The translations under genes were made by a program, and so were the position numbers. This document shows positions 36,415 through 44,833 of a stretch of 64,000 nucleotides of DNA, piece by piece. Source of the stretch: Bacteroidales bacterium (lineage in GTDB: Bacteria; Bacteroidota; Bacteroidia; Bacteroidales; GCA-2748055); the NCBI GenBank assembly GCA_029210585.1, contig JARGFP010000009.1, positions 1 to 64,000 on the forward strand. The letters run 5' to 3'. The notes below the pieces were generated by a model, which saw nothing but the letters and a program-made list of their open reading frames with translations, did not search any database and had not been told where the DNA came from. The number at the start of each line of letters is the position of its first letter. Positions within the stretch are counted from its first letter, which is position 1.

Positions 36415-37175
36415 CTTCTGACCTGTTTCATGTTCTGTTGAGAGAAAAACTGGTCCGGGATCGACACGTTGAATTCAATGTCCTCAATAAGCAAAATGGT
36501 TTTGTGGCCTTCTTCTTCCTCCGGGATCACTTCCAGCCTGGTGGGGATCATCCTGCCGTCCATTTCCTGTATGCGGCCGGCCGTTTCGGTTCTGACCAGG
36601 TACCCGTCAAAATCGTACAATTCTGCCTTCAGGAACAGGAACTCATCTTTATCAATCCACCGCAACTGGTGCCCCCAGATCACTGCCGCATCTTCCCTGG
36701 CTACCAGTTTGATCTTGTAGCAACTCCGCCCCTCGATGGTGTCTTCACCCACGATTTCATGGGTGTAATCATTCACGATCGAAGACTCCTGTAAAATGTC
36801 ATCATTGGTATAATCTGAGCCCATCCAGCCCTGTGACATCATGGAGGGAGGAAGTTTGATCAACCTGCTGATCGAAGGATTCCAGCTCCACATTTCGTTC
36901 CCTCGTTTCAGGAATGTCTGTCCTTTTTCGTTGGCAGGGGCAGTGATCAGGGTAAGGGATTTCCCGGTTCCCTTATTCCAGCTTTTAAATTCGACGGTTC
37001 TTTCCCAGGAAGGCCGGACAATGGTCATTTTCATCTCGGCAACGGAGGATTCCTCACCGTAGAATTTATCATCTGCTTTTTCTATCACCTCTCTTGCCGT
37101 GAGCCCCTGGGCAGCCAGGTTGCTGCATATTGCTGCGATCAGCAATGTTAGTGGTATCAGTTTATTTTTTTTCAT
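36411..37175 (-). CDS. LolA-like outer-membrane lipoprotein-sorting protein
   Basis: From the ATG at 37175 this is a 254-residue periplasmic protein with a signal peptide (MKKNKLIPLTLLIAAICSNLAAQ). The body matches the LolA-like fold of the COG2834 group: a half-barrel with lipid-binding cavity, visible in GKSLTLITAPANEKGQTFLKRGNEMWSW (two segments) and SQGWMGSDYTNDDILQESS. These proteins ferry lipids or lipoproteins between membranes. The start overlaps the TetR stop by 14 bp and its end overlaps the next permease by 4 bp. I chose the ATG at 37175 because upstream in-frame codons fall inside the TetR gene and lack any signal-peptide character. Confidence 0.85.
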   Translation of the reverse strand: MKKNKLIPLTLLIAAICSNLAAQGLTAREVIEKADDKFYGEESSVAEMKMTIVRPSWERTVEFKSWNKGTGKSLTLITAPANEKGQTFLKRGNEMWSWNPSISRLIKLPPSMMSQGWMGSDYTNDDILQESSIVNDYTHEIVGEDTIEGRSCYKIKLVAREDAAVIWGHQLRWIDKDEFLFLKAELYDFDGYLVRTETAGRIQEMDGRMIPTRLEVIPEEEEGHKTILLIEDIEFNVSIPDQFFSQQNMKQVRR

Positions 37176-37773
37176 GGTGATTGCGGGTATATTTATTAAT
37201 GATCCTTTCTTCATATTTTTTATACAGTTCCGGCGGAAGATCCACCAGGTCATCGTAATAGATCATCATGATGCCGAATCCTTCCAGGATGACCGAAAGT
37301 TCGAACATCTCCAACATCGGATCTTCACATCCCTGTTCCTTAAAATACCGGATGAACATGCTGAAATAACGGTCAATGAATGGGACCAGCGAGCTCTCTC
37401 TCAAAAAAGCCTTCACGTTCGGCTGGATGATCAAGCTGAAGAATTTCGTGAAGAAAGCACGCTTGTCATGCATCAGCTGGAAAGTCCTGCGGATAAAATG
37501 TTCAAATTCTTCCGTGGTCAGTTTGCCATCCTGGTTCGGATCCAGGGAGATCATGATCTGTTCGATGCCTTCGTTGAGAATCTGCTTCAGCAATTCTTCC
37601 TTGCCGGAAAAATAGTTGTACATGAGCCCTTTTGAGATGCCGGCACGCTGGGAAAGCGCTGCAATGGAAACATGACCGTATCCCTCCCTGGCAAACATTT
37701 CCAGCGCTGTGGCCATGATCTGCGTTTTGCGGTCCTTCCGGATCTGATCGTATTGTGCTTTCGTCCTGGGCAT
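37162..37773 (-). CDS. TetR-family regulator with an EF-hand-like loop
   Basis: This 203-residue repressor has a helix-turn-helix at about 15-60 (IMATALEMFAREGYGHVSIAALSQ region, then GISKGLMYNYFSGKEELL). In the ligand-binding part, residues 78-89 read DPNQDGKLTTEE, which matches the 12-residue EF-hand loop at positions 1 (D), 3 (N), 5 (D), 6 (G), 8 (L), 9 (T) and 12 (E). It is followed by FEHFI, a suitable exiting helix. That is not normal in TetR proteins and suggests Ca2+ or another cation may influence binding. It is the first gene of the exporter operon and probably represses it through the palindromic site at 37784-37799. Confidence 0.88.
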   Translation of the reverse strand: MPRTKAQYDQIRKDRKTQIMATALEMFAREGYGHVSIAALSQRAGISKGLMYNYFSGKEELLKQILNEGIEQIMISLDPNQDGKLTTEEFEHFIRRTFQLMHDKRAFFTKFFSLIIQPNVKAFLRESSLVPFIDRYFSMFIRYFKEQGCEDPMLEMFELSVILEGFGIMMIYYDDLVDLPPELYKKYEERIINKYTRNHHEKK

Positions 37774-37783
37774 TTATTAATGA

Positions 37784-37799
37784 TTGAACGTTCGGTCAA
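37784..37799. promoter_or_regulatory. Candidate TetR operator
   Basis: TTGAACGTTCGGTCAA lies 11 bp before the TetR start codon. It has TTGA/TCAA outer arms around a GAACGTTC palindrome, similar to the TTGACCG-type half-sites bound by many TetR-family repressors. Its position would let the protein block its own operon. The match is to a general pattern only. Confidence 0.5.
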
Positions 37800-37866
37800 A
37801 TATAAAACATGAAAAAGCAGGTGTCAAGTTTTTCCCAATTTTTTTGTAAACGATTATATCCATGTG

Positions 37867-37899
37867 CCTGTAACTTTTCATAACTTGTGTCGTCTTACA
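37867..37899 (+). promoter_or_regulatory. ECF-type promoter of the sigma/anti-sigma operon
   Basis: CCTGTAACTTTTC at 37867-37879 and GTCGTCTTACA at 37889-37899 are separated by 9 bp. The GTAAC and CGTC cores are the usual -35 and -10 elements of ECF sigma factors. The same two words occur before the barrel gene at 52082. The sigma ATG is 20 bp downstream, leaving a leader of about 14 nt. Confidence 0.75.
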
Positions 37900-37918
37900 C
37901 ACGGAACCCTGAATTTAA

Positions 37919-38410
37919 ATGACGATAGAAGAGTACAATAAGGCGGTTGACCTGTACGCTGATAATTTATTCCGCTTCATCATGAAGCAAAGCAGGAACG
38001 AAGCACTGGCGCAGGATGTGGTACAGGAATCATTTGAGAAGATGTGGCTGAAGCTGGATTCTGTCAATGGCGAAAAGGCAAAGTCATACCTCTTTACAAC
38101 GGGGTACCATACCATGCTGGATGTCCTGAAAAAAGAAAAAAGGGTGACCTCGATTGACGGTGAAAGTGAACAGGAACCAACACATCAGCAACCGGAGCAG
38201 TATTCAGACATCAGCGAAGTACTGGAAGAGGCACTGGAACGATTGCCGGAAATACAGCGCACGGTGATCATGCTGCGGGATTACGAGGGTTATACCTACG
38301 AGGAGATCGGGGAAATTACGGAATTGAATGCGTCGCAGGTGAAGGTGTATATTTACAGGGGAAGGATCAGCCTGAAACAATACCTGGTCAACATAGAAAA
38401 CGTTATATAA
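37919..38410 (+). CDS. ECF-type RNA polymerase sigma factor
   Basis: This 163-residue sigma factor contains region 2 (about 10-70: DNLFRFIMKQSRNEALAQDVVQ split over a loop, then FEKMWLKLD) and region 4 (about 105-158: LPEIQRTVIMLRDYEGYTYEEIGEIT and SQVKVYIYRGR). It lacks regions 1 and 3, as expected for ECF factors. Its anti-sigma factor follows after 12 bp. The promoter in front of it occurs again upstream of the outer-membrane barrel gene at 52082, so it most likely controls itself and that gene. The gene is divergent from the TetR/exporter operon. Confidence 0.93.
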   Translation: MTIEEYNKAVDLYADNLFRFIMKQSRNEALAQDVVQESFEKMWLKLDSVNGEKAKSYLFTTGYHTMLDVLKKEKRVTSIDGESEQEPTHQQPEQYSDISEVLEEALERLPEIQRTVIMLRDYEGYTYEEIGEITELNASQVKVYIYRGRISLKQYLVNIENVI

Positions 38411-38422
38411 AGGAACAGGAAC

Positions 38423-39496
38423 ATGAATATTAACAGGAACAATTACGAAGCATATTTTCTCGATTTCATCGAGGGAAGGCTTTCTCCGGAACAGGAGGCG
38501 GTGTTGCGACGGTTTCTGAAATTCAATCCTGATCTGGCTCAAGAACTGACGGCATTCGAATTACATACGGTAGCTGCACCCCACCTTCCATTCCCCAAAA
38601 AGGAATCCCTGAAAAAGGAGTTGCCAGTCGGGGAAACCGGCGTAAATGATGCCAGTTTTGACATGTACTGTGTTGCTTTCCTGGAAGGCGACCTCTCAGA
38701 AAATCAACGGGAGGCTTTTGAAGCTTACCTGGCACAGCATCCTGTCAGGAAAAAGGAGCTGGAAGCCTTCAAAGCGACTTACCTGGTGCCTGCCAGGGTC
38801 GCGTATCCACACAAAGGAAGGCTGAAACACCGCAATATCCGCCTCACCAACTGGAGGATCATGTTTCCTGTTGCTGCTGCTGCAGCCATCACACTGATGA
38901 TGCTCCTGCGTGTTCCCTATATGCAGCCGACCGTTGAGGTAGCCTCCTTGGTGGAGCCAGAACAGGCAGAGAAACAGCCGGATGTGGAAAAGGAAGAAAA
39001 ACAGCCGGAAGTGAAACCGGTCCAGGCCACTTTCAACATGGTCAGGAAAACCAATTCCCCGGTTCCGGTATCTGATTACAGTGAACGGCAGCAGGAACGC
39101 CTGGAACAGCAACAAAAAGAGGCAGGGGAACAACAGGAACAGACTGGCGATTCCCGCAGGATCGCCGGCGTTGATCTCAGGAAACAACAGGCGGATGATG
39201 TTGATGTTCAATATGACCAGCTTCACCCGGAAATCATCCGGCCACCAGCCATCAACAACAGTTCTCTTTCCCTTTTTGCGCTGGCCCGCTACCAGGTGCA
39301 AAAAGCAACCCGGATCATGGAGGAAGAGGATGCACTGCTCTGGAGTATTGCAAGTTCAGGCCTGCAGGAGTTAAACCGGATCACCGGATCGGAAACACAA
39401 CTGATGGCCAGCCGGAATGAGGAAGGTGCAATATCGGGAATCCAGTTCAAATCAAGATTCCTGAATGTCACTACCCCGATAGCACAGAATGAGTAA
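38423..39496 (+). CDS. Membrane anti-sigma factor with duplicated cytoplasmic helical module
   Basis: This protein of 357 residues follows the ECF sigma gene by 12 bp. Residues 7-46 and 79-118 are two copies of one helical module: NYEAYFLDFIEGRLSPEQEA and SFDMYCVAFLEGDLSENQRE align without gaps. Each resembles the short sigma-binding helices of Bacteroidota anti-sigma factors, without the zinc-binding HxxxCxxC motif. One membrane span lies at about 145-163 and is followed by a periplasmic region rich in Gln, Glu and Pro, with coiled-coil character (about 175-260), and a globular tail. The arrangement supports an envelope-stress sensor that holds the sigma factor at the membrane. Family naming is uncertain; the role as anti-sigma factor rests on topology and position. 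Confidence 0.75.
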   Translation: MNINRNNYEAYFLDFIEGRLSPEQEAVLRRFLKFNPDLAQELTAFELHTVAAPHLPFPKKESLKKELPVGETGVNDASFDMYCVAFLEGDLSENQREAFEAYLAQHPVRKKELEAFKATYLVPARVAYPHKGRLKHRNIRLTNWRIMFPVAAAAAITLMMLLRVPYMQPTVEVASLVEPEQAEKQPDVEKEEKQPEVKPVQATFNMVRKTNSPVPVSDYSERQQERLEQQQKEAGEQQEQTGDSRRIAGVDLRKQQADDVDVQYDQLHPEIIRPPAINNSSLSLFALARYQVQKATRIMEEEDALLWSIASSGLQELNRITGSETQLMASRNEEGAISGIQFKSRFLNVTTPIAQNE

Positions 39497-39587
39497 TTGC
39501 CTGGCCTTGCGTGTTTTTCCTGCCTTTTTTTTCCTTTCCCTGGCTACTGAATGGACAGGTTTAAGTAAATTAGCCAAAAATTCGTTT

Positions 39588-40514
39588 GTGAGGAAAGGAC
39601 TTGTTATAAAATCCACCGGCAGCTGGTACTATGTGAAAGACACGGATGACAACGTGGTACCCTGCAAAATCAAGGGAACATACAGGATCAAAGGAATCCG
39701 GGCAACCAATCCGGTAGCTGTTGGTGACCATGTGCAGTTTGAACTGACCGACTCCGGTAACGGAATCATATCTCATATCGGTGAGCGGAAGAATTATATC
39801 ATCCGCCGTGCTGCAAATCTTTCCAAAGAATACCAGCTCATCGCAGCCAATATCGACCAGGCGGTCCTGATGGTCAGCCTGGTAAATCCCAAAACCCACC
39901 TGGCTTTTATTGATCGCTTCCTTGTTTCGGCTGAAGCATTCAGGATACCGGTTGTCCTGGTGTTTAATAAAACGGATATCTACAATGAAGTCGAAATCAG
40001 TGAGATGGAAGCGCTGGCGGCAATGTACGATATGATCGGCTATACGGTCCTTTCAATTTCAGTAAAGGAAGGTACAAATATGGATCGCACCGAACAATTG
40101 TTTGCAAACAAGGTATCCGTGGTGACCGGGAACAGCGGTGTTGGAAAAACCACCCTGCTTAACCACCTGGATACCTCGCTGGACCTGAAGACCCGCGAGG
40201 TGTCAGCATACCATAAATCCGGACAGCATACCACCACGTATGCCGAGATGTTCTTCCTGCCTGGGAATGCCAGGATCATTGATACTCCCGGTATCAAGGG
40301 ATTTGGCATGGTGGACATCGCGCGTGAGGAATTGTTTCATTTTTTCCCCGAGATATTTAATGTCAGCCAGGACTGTAAATTCCATAACTGCATGCATGAG
40401 AACGAACCGGATTGTGCGGTCATTAAAGCGGTTAAAGATAACAGAATCAGTGTTTCACGCTATATCAACTACCTCAACCTCCTGGAGGACATGGGGGATA
40501 AATACCGCAAATAG
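39588..40514 (+). CDS. rsgA: Small ribosomal subunit biogenesis GTPase RsgA
   Basis: This circularly permuted GTPase of 308 residues helps late 30S subunit maturation. An N-terminal OB fold (about 1-65, KGLVIKSTGSWYYVK) is followed by G4 (FNKTD), then G1 (GNSGVGKTTL) and G3 (DTPG), the permuted order diagnostic of RsgA. The C-terminal zinc motif is CKFHNCMHENEPDC. The GTG at 39588 is selected because the family begins right there; the 33 in-frame codons upstream to an ATG at 39489 overlap the anti-sigma gene and are hydrophobic and unlike RsgA. Confidence 0.92.
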   Translation: MRKGLVIKSTGSWYYVKDTDDNVVPCKIKGTYRIKGIRATNPVAVGDHVQFELTDSGNGIISHIGERKNYIIRRAANLSKEYQLIAANIDQAVLMVSLVNPKTHLAFIDRFLVSAEAFRIPVVLVFNKTDIYNEVEISEMEALAAMYDMIGYTVLSISVKEGTNMDRTEQLFANKVSVVTGNSGVGKTTLLNHLDTSLDLKTREVSAYHKSGQHTTTYAEMFFLPGNARIIDTPGIKGFGMVDIAREELFHFFPEIFNVSQDCKFHNCMHENEPDCAVIKAVKDNRISVSRYINYLNLLEDMGDKYRK

Positions 40515-40627
40515 GATACTTATATACTGATAAATATGTACTTTTAGTCTGCTCAAACCGTTCGCTGAAAAAATTGAGGATTTTCATTGATAATAGTGCA
40601 ATTACATAATATATAATTCTACCGGCT

Positions 40628-43477
40628 GTGAAAAGGGTAACTACTACTTTGGTTTTGGTTTTGCTGGCATTCATTTTGTTATTGAGTGCTTTTTCATTTT
40701 TTAATATCAATCAGCGTTTCATCTCTTTTCTCCATTCAAGCCTGGAGCAACAGACGATCGTCTGTGGCTCACACATGGAAGAGGAACTCCATGAATTCGA
40801 GAGTGACCTGAACAGGTTGCTGTTCCAATATAATTTTTCTGAAATATTTTCCAGCCAGGCAGCGCTGGAAAAAAGCCAGGATAGCCTCGAGGTACTGTAT
40901 TACAGGTACCAGGACCTGATCACCAATGTATTCGTTTTCGATAACAAGAAGAATTATTTCGGCCTGTATATCAACAAGGAAGGTGAGTTTGTTGTGGACA
41001 CTTTTCCCAGACAGCGACAACAGCATTTATCGTCCAGGCACCGGGTAGAAGAAAGCAATGGGAAATACCTGTATCATTATCCATATTTTGAAAATGACCA
41101 GGTAAGCGGAAATATCATTGTAGAAGTGGATTTTGAAAAATTTGCCAGGGAGCTATTCTCTTACTATCCTGTCGGCAAAACCATTTCCTGGCAGTGGGTG
41201 CTGAGGGATGACGAAATTATTGGCTCCAATTTTCCTGATAGTACCACTATATCATCGCTTCAGGAAATTGCCGACAGTATTGAAATGTTTTCTGTGGGTA
41301 CCATTAATCATATCCTTGCCCTCCCGGGCGGAAGAAAACAGAAAATACACTCAGTCTATTACCCGATGAGTATCCTGGGAAAACACGTGGGTATCGTTTT
41401 TTCCACGAGCCAGACGGAGTTCAACCGTATGTTTCTATTCAAGAATATGCTGGTTTCAGCTGCTGCTTTCCTCATTACCCTTGCGGTGATCATCTATCTG
41501 CTGGTGGTCATCGGACGCGGATCAAGATCTCAGGAAAAACTAATGATGTCCGAGATTGTTTTCAGGCAAATCCTGGAAAAATTCCCTGTCGGAATCATCA
41601 TCCTGGATTCCGGGAATATTATACGAAACCTGAACAGTGCGGCCCTGAAGATGATGGGCATTGATAAAAAGGAAAACCTGGTTGGACAGGATTACAATAA
41701 AAATTCCCTTTTCTCAAATAAATTTCTTCTTCATAGTGGTTCAGACAGCATGAGCGGGGCTGATTATCTTTATTATGAAAGAGACGGGATAGAAACCATT
41801 CTGTACAGGCTTGAAGAAGCTACCAGGATCGGGGGAGAAGATCTTCGGCTGATCGCCCTGGTGGATGTGTCTTCCATTGAGCGATCCAGGAAACAGGAGG
41901 TGGCAGCAAACCGTGCAAAATCAGATTTCCTGGCCTCCATGAGCCATGAGATCAGGACACCAATGAACGGGATACTGGGAATGGTCGAGCAACTGATGCT
42001 CTCAAAAATGCCCCGCCCGGTAGAAGACAAAGTGAAAATCATCAAAAAATCATCGGATTTACTGATGACCATTCTGAACGACATCCTCGATTTTTCAAGG
42101 ATTGAAGCAGGGAAAATGATCCTGGAAGAGATTCCCTTTCAACTACGCGAAGAGATTGCACACACCGTGGAACTTTTCAGACCACTGGCACAGAAGAAAG
42201 GGTTGCTGCTTGAGCAGGAGATCAAACCTGTCGTTCCCGAAAAGCTTATCGGTGATCCTTTCAGGCTCAGACAGGTGATCTCAAACCTGCTGAGTAACGC
42301 CATCAAGTTTACCGGGAAAGGAAAGGTGGCATTGTATGTGGATGTACTTGAAAATGTGAAGGGACGTTTGCAGCTCTTGTTCAGGGTGGAAGATACTGGC
42401 ATGGGCATTCCTGAGGATAAGATCGCCACTATTTTTGACAACTATGCCCAATCGGGGAGTTCCGTAACCCGGCTCTATGGTGGAACAGGTCTGGGAATTG
42501 CCATTTCAAAAGAGCTCGTTGAGCTGATGAATGGTGAGATCTGGGCGGAGAGCCCCGCAAGATCTGGCGCTCCCGCAGAATCCCCGGGATCCAGGTTCAG
42601 TTTCACCATCGAAGTGTTTTCAAATGAAAAACTGAATAAAAACTATGCCTTCGACCACATTCAGCAGCTGAACCAGGTCACGGCCCTGCATGTTACCAAG
42701 GAACCGACACCGGAAAAGAACAGTATCAACAAGCTCTTTAACCAGTTTGGAATCAACATTGTTACGAAAATATTCCAGGACAGCAACATGGATTCGGTGG
42801 TGCATCACCTCACCATGAAAAAGAATCTCTACCAATTCCTGGTGATTGCCGACAAGGCTGGAATGGAGGGTTTTGGGATTGCTTCCAAGCTAAAAGCGGA
42901 TGGTTTGATGGATTTATTTTCTTCCATTATGGTATGTAACAACGACAAACCTGGAAATTACAGGCTTGCCAGGAAACTGGGTATCGATTATTACCTGATT
43001 GAACCTTTTGAAAGTAAAGAGGTATATGACATTATAAGGGAGATATTTCCGAAGCTCAAAGATCACATGAGTATCCTGCCCATCCTGCAAACCCTGCCAG
43101 CCGACCTTTCCATTTTACTGGTTGAAGATAACCTGATCAACCAGAAGGTGGCACAATCCATTTTCAAGAACATTGGTTTTGAAATCGATATCGCGTCTGA
43201 TGGCGCAGAAGCTGTCGAAAAATCCACGGCCAATGAATATGATATTATTTTTATGGACCTGTATCTGCCAAAACTGGATGGATTTGAAGCAGCGGAAAAG
43301 ATCCGGAAGAACGGGTTCACCGCGCCGATCGTGGCCATGTCAGCTGACACAGATGATCAGCAGAAGGCCAGGACCGTACAGTATGGCATGGACGATTTTG
43401 TTACTAAACCGGCACGTGTTGAGCAAGTGAAACAGGTGTTGATAAAATACTTTTCCTCCTCCATTAAACAGAAATGA
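40628..43477 (+). CDS. Hybrid histidine kinase with a degenerate and an intact receiver domain
   Basis: This 949-residue membrane kinase starts at GTG. Span 1 is at about 5-25, a periplasmic sensor at 26-270, span 2 at 276-297, a PAS-like domain at 310-420, and HisKA with His440 in SMSHEIRTPMNG. A HATPase domain follows (about 540-660, with SNLLSNAIKFTG, DTGMGIPED and GGTGLGIA). Residues 675-810 look like a receiver fold but have lost the phospho-acceptor: FLVIADKAG replaces the usual DxxMP strand. The last domain (820-945) is a true receiver with Asp877 in IIFMDLYLP and Lys in DFVTKPA. It sits between rsgA and the U32 peptidase gene; signal and target are unknown. Confidence 0.92.
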   Translation: MKRVTTTLVLVLLAFILLLSAFSFFNINQRFISFLHSSLEQQTIVCGSHMEEELHEFESDLNRLLFQYNFSEIFSSQAALEKSQDSLEVLYYRYQDLITNVFVFDNKKNYFGLYINKEGEFVVDTFPRQRQQHLSSRHRVEESNGKYLYHYPYFENDQVSGNIIVEVDFEKFARELFSYYPVGKTISWQWVLRDDEIIGSNFPDSTTISSLQEIADSIEMFSVGTINHILALPGGRKQKIHSVYYPMSILGKHVGIVFSTSQTEFNRMFLFKNMLVSAAAFLITLAVIIYLLVVIGRGSRSQEKLMMSEIVFRQILEKFPVGIIILDSGNIIRNLNSAALKMMGIDKKENLVGQDYNKNSLFSNKFLLHSGSDSMSGADYLYYERDGIETILYRLEEATRIGGEDLRLIALVDVSSIERSRKQEVAANRAKSDFLASMSHEIRTPMNGILGMVEQLMLSKMPRPVEDKVKIIKKSSDLLMTILNDILDFSRIEAGKMILEEIPFQLREEIAHTVELFRPLAQKKGLLLEQEIKPVVPEKLIGDPFRLRQVISNLLSNAIKFTGKGKVALYVDVLENVKGRLQLLFRVEDTGMGIPEDKIATIFDNYAQSGSSVTRLYGGTGLGIAISKELVELMNGEIWAESPARSGAPAESPGSRFSFTIEVFSNEKLNKNYAFDHIQQLNQVTALHVTKEPTPEKNSINKLFNQFGINIVTKIFQDSNMDSVVHHLTMKKNLYQFLVIADKAGMEGFGIASKLKADGLMDLFSSIMVCNNDKPGNYRLARKLGIDYYLIEPFESKEVYDIIREIFPKLKDHMSILPILQTLPADLSILLVEDNLINQKVAQSIFKNIGFEIDIASDGAEAVEKSTANEYDIIFMDLYLPKLDGFEAAEKIRKNGFTAPIVAMSADTDDQQKARTVQYGMDDFVTKPARVEQVKQVLIKYFSSSIKQK

Positions 43478-43478
43478 C

Positions 43479-43565
43479 ATGAATGCACACGAGTTCGATT
43501 ACAGGATCATCGGGGATGATATCCAGCTGGTTGAAATTGAACCTGACCGGGGCGAAACATGTTAG
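43479..43565 (+). pseudogene. 28-codon remnant of an AIM24/TIGR00266-family gene
   Basis: Directly after the kinase stop, ATG at 43479 opens a frame of 28 codons ending in TAG at 43563-43565. The peptide contains HEFDYRIIGDDIQLVEIE followed by DRGET, which closely follows the conserved N-terminus of TIGR00266/AIM24 proteins (HEIDYKI.GDD.Q.VE.ELDPGET). The rest of the roughly 230-residue protein is missing: the frame passes into the U32 gene after GET and stops. It overlaps the U32 start by 7 bp. I infer a deletion that removed most of an AIM24 gene and kept its start region, which may now serve the U32 gene as a translated leader. Confidence 0.65.
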
Positions 43566-44821
43566 AGAGAAAGGAGATAGAACTGATGGCCCCGGCCGGA
43601 TCCTGGGAATCCCTTGCGGCAGCTATCCAGGGAGGGGCAGATGCAATCTATTTTGGCATCGAGCAGTTGAACATGCGCTCCCGGTCATCGGCCAATTTCA
43701 CTGCCGAAGACCTGCCGCGTATCGTGCAGACAGCACAAGAGCAAGGACTGCGGACCTACCTGACGATAAATACGATCATTTATAACCACGAGTTGCTGCA
43801 GATGCGTAAGATCGTCGGCCTGGCGAAAACGCACGGGGTGACGGCAATCATCGTATCCGACCAGTCGGTGCTTGATTATGCCCTTCAATCAGGAGTAGAG
43901 GTGCATCTTTCCACACAATTGAATATCAGTAATATAGAATCTTTAAAGTTTTATGCCAACTACGCCGACGTGGTGGTGCTGGCAAGGGAACTGGACCTGG
44001 ATCAGGTAGCCGAAATCCATAAGGGGATTGCGTTGGAAGACATCCGTGGTCCCGGTGGAGAGCTGATCAAAATTGAGATGTTCGTGCACGGCGCCCTGTG
44101 TATGGCAGTGAGCGGAAAATGCTACCTGAGCCTCCACGAACACAACCATTCTGCCAACAGGGGCGATTGTTTCCAGGTATGCCGGAGTTCCTATATAGTT
44201 ACAGACAAGGAGCGGGATATTGAACTGGAGATTGACAACAAAAACATCATGTCGCCCAAAGATCTTTCCACTATTCATTTCCTGGATAAAGTGCTTGATG
44301 CCGGTGTTCGTGTGCTCAAGATAGAAGGAAGGGCACGCTCTCCGGAATACGTGAAAACCGTGACTTCCTGTTACAGGGAAGCCATTGAAGCATGGCTGTC
44401 GGGAAGTTTTACAAGGGAGAAGACCGATGCATGGACCGAAAGGCTCCGCAAGGTATTCAACCGCGGATTCTGGGACGGATACTACCTTGGACAACGCCTG
44501 GGAGAATGGAGTGAGGTATATGGGTCAGCCGCAACGACCCGTAAGATGTATATCGGAAAGGGAACCAATTATTTTGACCGGATCGGGGTGGCTGAGTTTG
44601 CCATAGAGACGGGAGAGATCAGTGTTGGTGATGAGGTGCTGATCATCGGCCCCACTACTGGCGTCATTGAAACAAGGATCGAAGAGATCCGGGTGGATGA
44701 AAAAAACACGGACCGGGCCGCAAAGGGCGACACCTGCTCCATTCCTGTCAGGGAAACAGTCCGACGATCTGACAAACTGTACAAGGTCGTGCCCAAAACG
44801 CCCCGGCTCGGGGAGGCCTGA
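43559..44821 (+). CDS. U32-family peptidase-like protein (TrhP/YegQ type)
   Basis: This 420-residue protein begins ELMAPAGSWESLAAAIQGGADAIYFG, the barrel opening of the U32 family. The conserved Cys cluster lies in HGALCMAVSGKCYLS, then SANRGDCFQVCR, likely an iron-sulfur site, and KIEGRARSPEYV follows. A C-terminal beta-domain (about 335-420) is present. Members of this family (TrhP, RlhA, UbiU/V) work in tRNA or rRNA hydroxylation or in oxygen-independent ubiquinone synthesis; true protease activity is doubtful. The tRNA-type role is likely, but the sequence alone does not settle it. The start overlaps the end of the AIM24 remnant, and the gene converges with a histidine kinase gene 12 bp away. 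Confidence 0.88.
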   Translation: MLERKEIELMAPAGSWESLAAAIQGGADAIYFGIEQLNMRSRSSANFTAEDLPRIVQTAQEQGLRTYLTINTIIYNHELLQMRKIVGLAKTHGVTAIIVSDQSVLDYALQSGVEVHLSTQLNISNIESLKFYANYADVVVLARELDLDQVAEIHKGIALEDIRGPGGELIKIEMFVHGALCMAVSGKCYLSLHEHNHSANRGDCFQVCRSSYIVTDKERDIELEIDNKNIMSPKDLSTIHFLDKVLDAGVRVLKIEGRARSPEYVKTVTSCYREAIEAWLSGSFTREKTDAWTERLRKVFNRGFWDGYYLGQRLGEWSEVYGSAATTRKMYIGKGTNYFDRIGVAEFAIETGEISVGDEVLIIGPTTGVIETRIEEIRVDEKNTDRAAKGDTCSIPVRETVRRSDKLYKVVPKTPRLGEA

Positions 44822-44833
44822 CCGTTTACTGTT

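Noticed and set aside
39489-39587. 33-codon N-terminal extension of rsgA
   Set aside because: Hydrophobic, overlaps the anti-sigma gene and is unlike any RsgA N-terminus; GTG at 39588 fits better.
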